Assembly: GCA_024742765.1 (NCBI GenBank) | Contig: JANSXT010000005.1 | Location: 120,698 to 184,697, forward strand | Length of the DNA stretch: 64,000 nucleotides | Origin: Phyllobacteriaceae bacterium | GTDB taxonomy: Bacteria; Pseudomonadota; Alphaproteobacteria; Rhizobiales; Rhizobiaceae | Direction of reading: 5' to 3' | Shown here: positions 61,475 through 64,000 of the stretch, one piece after another | How positions within the stretch are numbered: position 1 is the first letter of the stretch | Layout of the letters: every line of letters begins with the position of its first letter | Position numbers and translations under genes: made by a program | Notes under the pieces: model-generated | The model's input: only the letters and a program-made list of their open reading frames with translations | The model's database searches: none | What the model was told of the DNA's origin: nothing

Positions 61475-63888
61475 CCGGCGATCTCCGAGGTGTAGGTCTT
61501 GTTGATGCGGGCAAAATCCGGCCGCCCCGATTCGATGTCCCGCATGGGCAGCGTCGGATCGTTGAGCCGTTTGTGGCCGTAACTGCCGAGCCAATCGATG
61601 GCTTCCTGGGGATCGATGAAACGCAAGGGTCCATGACCGCGCACCGCGCCGCGCCTTTTTTCCTCGCGCGCGATCTCGGCCCAGGCGGCGGCGTCAACGG
61701 GCGCCGTGTCATCGGGCAGGCCGGGTGCGCCTCGGCGGTTCGGTGTCTGCGCCAGATCGGCTAGGATGGTCTCGGCAACCTCTTCGGCATCGGTCTTGTT
61801 GGCGCCGATCACGCCGGTGGGGCCCCGGCGCGCCCAGCCGGAGGCGTAAAGGAAGGGCAGCGGCCGGTTGTCGGTGCCGACAAGGCGCCCCTTTGGACCA
61901 ACGGGCAATCGCGAACGCGCGGCATCGAAGGGAAGGCCCGGAATTGGGACGGCCTTGAACCCGATGGCGCGGATGACCGTTTCCACCTTCATCCCGGTCT
62001 GTTCTTCAAGGCCCACATGCTCTGGCCGGCCGTTCACGTCGGTCACGCGGGTGCGCTCCAGTCTCAGACCGGTCACATGGTTGTCGCCTTCCACCTCGCG
62101 CGGATCGAGAAAGAAGCGGATGCGGACCGGCCGCTTGTTCGGATCGCGCGGCGCATCGGCCCAGTATTCGAAGAGTTCGAGGTTGCGCAGCCGGCGGCGC
62201 TCGGCCTGTTGATCGGCATGGGGCGCTCGGTGGTCCCTTTCCAAATCGTCCGGATCGATGATGATCTGCACGCCCGGAACCTCAGACAGTTCCACGATCT
62301 CCTTGGGCGTGAAGCTGGTCTGTGACGGCCCCGTGCGGCCGATAATATCCACCTCCTGTACTTGTGCCGAAGCGAGGCGCACCGCTGCTTCCGGCATCAT
62401 GTCGGTGGTGACCAGCATTTCGGGATCACTCAGCAGCATGCGGGCCGTATCGAGGGCCACATTGCCGTGGCCTACGATCGCAACGCGCTTTCCAAGCCGA
62501 GGGTCAAGGGCGCTGTGATCGGGATGTGCATTGTACCAGCGCACGAAGTCGGCGGCCGACAGGCTGCCCGGAAGGTCCTCGCCGGGGATTCCCGTGCGCC
62601 GGCTGGAGCGGGCGCCGACGCACAGCGCCACGGCGTCGTAGCGGGCGCGCAGGGTTCCGACCTCAAGGGTCTTGCCCAGTTCCAGGCCGGCGTGCAGCCG
62701 TACGCGCGGATGTTCCAGCATCCGATCAAACAGCCAGCCCTTGTTGCGCACCTCGGGATGATCTGGCGCCACGCCGTAACGCACCAGGCCATGGGGAAAC
62801 GGCAGGCGCTCGATGAGATCGATCCGGGCCGAAGGATCGCGTTCCAGAAGCGCCTTTGTCAGGTAAAAGCCGGCGGCGCCGGCGCCCACCACAGCGACGC
62901 GCGGACCGTCACCTTCGGCTGAATTGTCGGCGATGGTCGAGATCGGAGCCGGATCATGCTCCATCCGTTTCGCCGCTTCATAGCTCTTGCGAACGGTCTC
63001 ATAGCCCACATGGCTGAAGGGGCAGACCTTCAGGCAGATGGCGCATCCCAGATTGCGGGCGAAATAGTCGCGACAGGCGGTTGCGCGGATCGCCCGCTTG
63101 TATCCGTTTGCCTTGGGCATTGGCTCCGGTTCGATCGCGCCTGCCGGGCAGGAGCGCACGCAGCGGCGGCAGTTGGCGCAGACATCGCGCACCCAAAGGT
63201 GCGGGTTTTCGGCCTTTGGCAGATTGTCGATGCCCACATAGATCGTGCACAGGCGCATCCGCGCGCCGGCCACCGGCGAGATCAGAAGGCCATGATAACC
63301 GATGGCGCCGAGGCCCGCGGCTTCCGCCAAAGCTGGATAGTCGGACTGGCCGCCCAGATTGGTGCCGGGGTAGGCGGCAAAACCCCTGTCCCGAAGCCAT
63401 GCGCAGGTGGCAGCCGCAATGGCACCCAGATCGGCATAACGGCGCATGACCTCGGTGCTTGATTTGGCGGAGGGCGATGTTTCTATCGCCGCCTTGTCCA
63501 TCTCCACGCTGAACACGATGGCGTGGCGCTCCGGCAAGACCTGTCCGGCAAAGACCAGTCTTGGGTCGACATCGGGAACAAAACCCACGTCCAGCGCGCC
63601 CTTACCCTTGATGAAGGCGACCAGTTCGGCACGTTCTTCCGCCGGCATGTCGCGGCGGGCCGGCTTGAAGGTCTCCTTCCAGAATTTCTGTCCCCGGTTG
63701 GTGTGGGCAATGAAGCGAGGGCCTTGCGGAAGAAGCTCGAGAAAGTCGCGCCAGCCCATATGGGACATCGCTTTCTGGCGAAACGGGACATCGCTGGTGA
63801 AGGGTGTCCGTCCGGTCGCGGTTTCATGGGCGGGCAGTGGGTCCGATCCGATGCCGCGATGGTGTCTAGCCCCCTGTATCTGGGCCAA
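61471..63888 (-). CDS. QueG/RdhA-like [4Fe-4S] protein fused to FprA-type NAD(P)H:ferredoxin reductase
   Basis: A fusion of up to 805 residues. Residues about 80-310 resemble the reductive-dehalogenase/epoxyqueuosine-reductase core (LAEAAGLGAIGYHGLLISP). Two [4Fe-4S] sites follow: Cys237, 240, 243, 247 and Cys272, 282, 285, 289. From about residue 328 there is an adrenodoxin-reductase-type flavoprotein: VAVVGAGAAGFYL, PHGLVRYGVAPDHPE, VGHGNVALDTARML, SGWARRGPTGVIG. The frame opens at TTG 63888 inside the IS end; ATGs at 63768 and 63759 are alternatives, and the true 5' end may have been cut by the insertion. It may reduce a halogenated or other electrophilic ring using NAD(P)H. The substrate and cobalamin use are unknown. 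Confidence 0.82.
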   Translation of the reverse strand: MAQIQGARHHRGIGSDPLPAHETATGRTPFTSDVPFRQKAMSHMGWRDFLELLPQGPRFIAHTNRGQKFWKETFKPARRDMPAEERAELVAFIKGKGALDVGFVPDVDPRLVFAGQVLPERHAIVFSVEMDKAAIETSPSAKSSTEVMRRYADLGAIAAATCAWLRDRGFAAYPGTNLGGQSDYPALAEAAGLGAIGYHGLLISPVAGARMRLCTIYVGIDNLPKAENPHLWVRDVCANCRRCVRSCPAGAIEPEPMPKANGYKRAIRATACRDYFARNLGCAICLKVCPFSHVGYETVRKSYEAAKRMEHDPAPISTIADNSAEGDGPRVAVVGAGAAGFYLTKALLERDPSARIDLIERLPFPHGLVRYGVAPDHPEVRNKGWLFDRMLEHPRVRLHAGLELGKTLEVGTLRARYDAVALCVGARSSRRTGIPGEDLPGSLSAADFVRWYNAHPDHSALDPRLGKRVAIVGHGNVALDTARMLLSDPEMLVTTDMMPEAAVRLASAQVQEVDIIGRTGPSQTSFTPKEIVELSEVPGVQIIIDPDDLERDHRAPHADQQAERRRLRNLELFEYWADAPRDPNKRPVRIRFFLDPREVEGDNHVTGLRLERTRVTDVNGRPEHVGLEEQTGMKVETVIRAIGFKAVPIPGLPFDAARSRLPVGPKGRLVGTDNRPLPFLYASGWARRGPTGVIGANKTDAEEVAETILADLAQTPNRRGAPGLPDDTAPVDAAAWAEIAREEKRRGAVRGHGPLRFIDPQEAIDWLGSYGHKRLNDPTLPMRDIESGRPDFARINKTYTSEIAG

Positions 63889-64000
63889 TGATTTGCGTCT
63901 TCTCTAATAAGGTTTCTGGCACTGGCGGGCGCATATTGAGGGCCTGATGCGGCCGGGTGTGATTGTACTGCTCGAGCCATTGGTTGATGACGATCTGGGC
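63866..64000 (-). CDS. IS3-like transposase, C-terminal end (partial)
   Basis: The last 44 codons of a DDE integrase-core transposase: an INQWLEQYNHTRPHQALNMR stretch followed by PPVPETLLEK and a TAG stop at 63868-63866. The RPHQAL block is the C-terminal signature of IS3/IS481-type elements. The 5' part lies beyond the window. The element's left end must be within a short distance of 63866, right at the 5' end of the QueG/RdhA-like fusion gene. Confidence 0.85.
   Translation of the reverse strand, partial: AQIVINQWLEQYNHTRPHQALNMRPPVPETLLEKTQIIGPDTGG
63866..64000. mobile_element. Insertion sequence end (IS3-like), partial
   Basis: Defined by the transposase tail. The terminal inverted repeat and target duplication cannot be set because the other end is outside the window. 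Confidence 0.6.

Overview
The window is high-GC DNA densely packed with catabolic and transport genes in ATGA-type overlapping operons. It holds no ribosomal, tRNA or other housekeeping gene. Gene families (IclR, GntR-FCD, SsuABC-like, TctABC, UgpC-like ABC ATPases, RraA, OtnK/OtnC, an IS3-like transposase tail) point to an alphaproteobacterium, probably Hyphomicrobiales or a relative, in an accessory region or on a megaplasmid. This placement is inference from gene content. No marker gene is present.

Layout. (A) 2-2094: 3' part of a GH39 glycosidase resembling animal alpha-L-iduronidase, plus a gluconate-dehydrogenase-like SDR. (B) 2234-4101: IclR regulator divergent from a bicupin, then a terminator. 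(C) 4125-18584: a 16-gene operon with its own promoter and operator. It encodes a NitT/TauT-type importer with an exported hydrolase, a Rieske oxygenase, SDRs, an extradiol-type VOC enzyme, a TPP enzyme, an AspDH-like enzyme, an aldehyde dehydrogenase, an adrenodoxin-reductase-type flavoprotein, a flavodoxin and a pentapeptide protein. It is followed by a convergent IclR gene. (D) 19807-25920: complete dipeptide-type ABC importer. (E) 25928-29717 (minus): alpha/beta hydrolase, otnK, ABM monooxygenase, otnC and GntR, i.e. four-carbon sugar-acid catabolism. It is divergent from (F) 29849-37531: sugar ABC importer, RraA-like protein, 2-hydroxyacid dehydrogenase, amidohydrolase and Gfo/Idh oxidoreductase. 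(G) 37571-48110 (minus): regulator, Gfo/Idh, PHP-like hydrolase, a second sugar ABC importer, PfkB kinase and an SGSH-like sulfatase. (H) 48416-60844: a GntR-controlled organic-acid/imide module with a tripartite tricarboxylate transporter, FAD oxidoreductase, SDR, isocitrate-lyase-family enzyme, aconitase-family hydratase, SnoaL-like protein, hydantoinase-family hydrolase and isochorismatase-family amidase. It carries five related operator-like sites. tctA and the FAD gene each show a one-base frameshift. (I) 60947-64000 (minus): cytochrome b561 and a large QueG/RdhA-like iron-sulfur protein fused to a ferredoxin-NADP-reductase-like module, abutting the end of an IS element.

The most interesting observations are these. 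The enzyme set in module H can be laid out as a route from cyclic imides (for example alkylmaleimides) to pyruvate plus a short acid. Module H has a shared GTGTTGACAC operator overlapping -35 boxes. The Rieske operon carries a flavodoxin but no ferredoxin. The RdhA/QueG-like fusion is unusual. Homologues of two lysosomal heparan-sulfate enzymes (iduronidase and N-sulfoglucosamine sulfohydrolase) occur in the same window.
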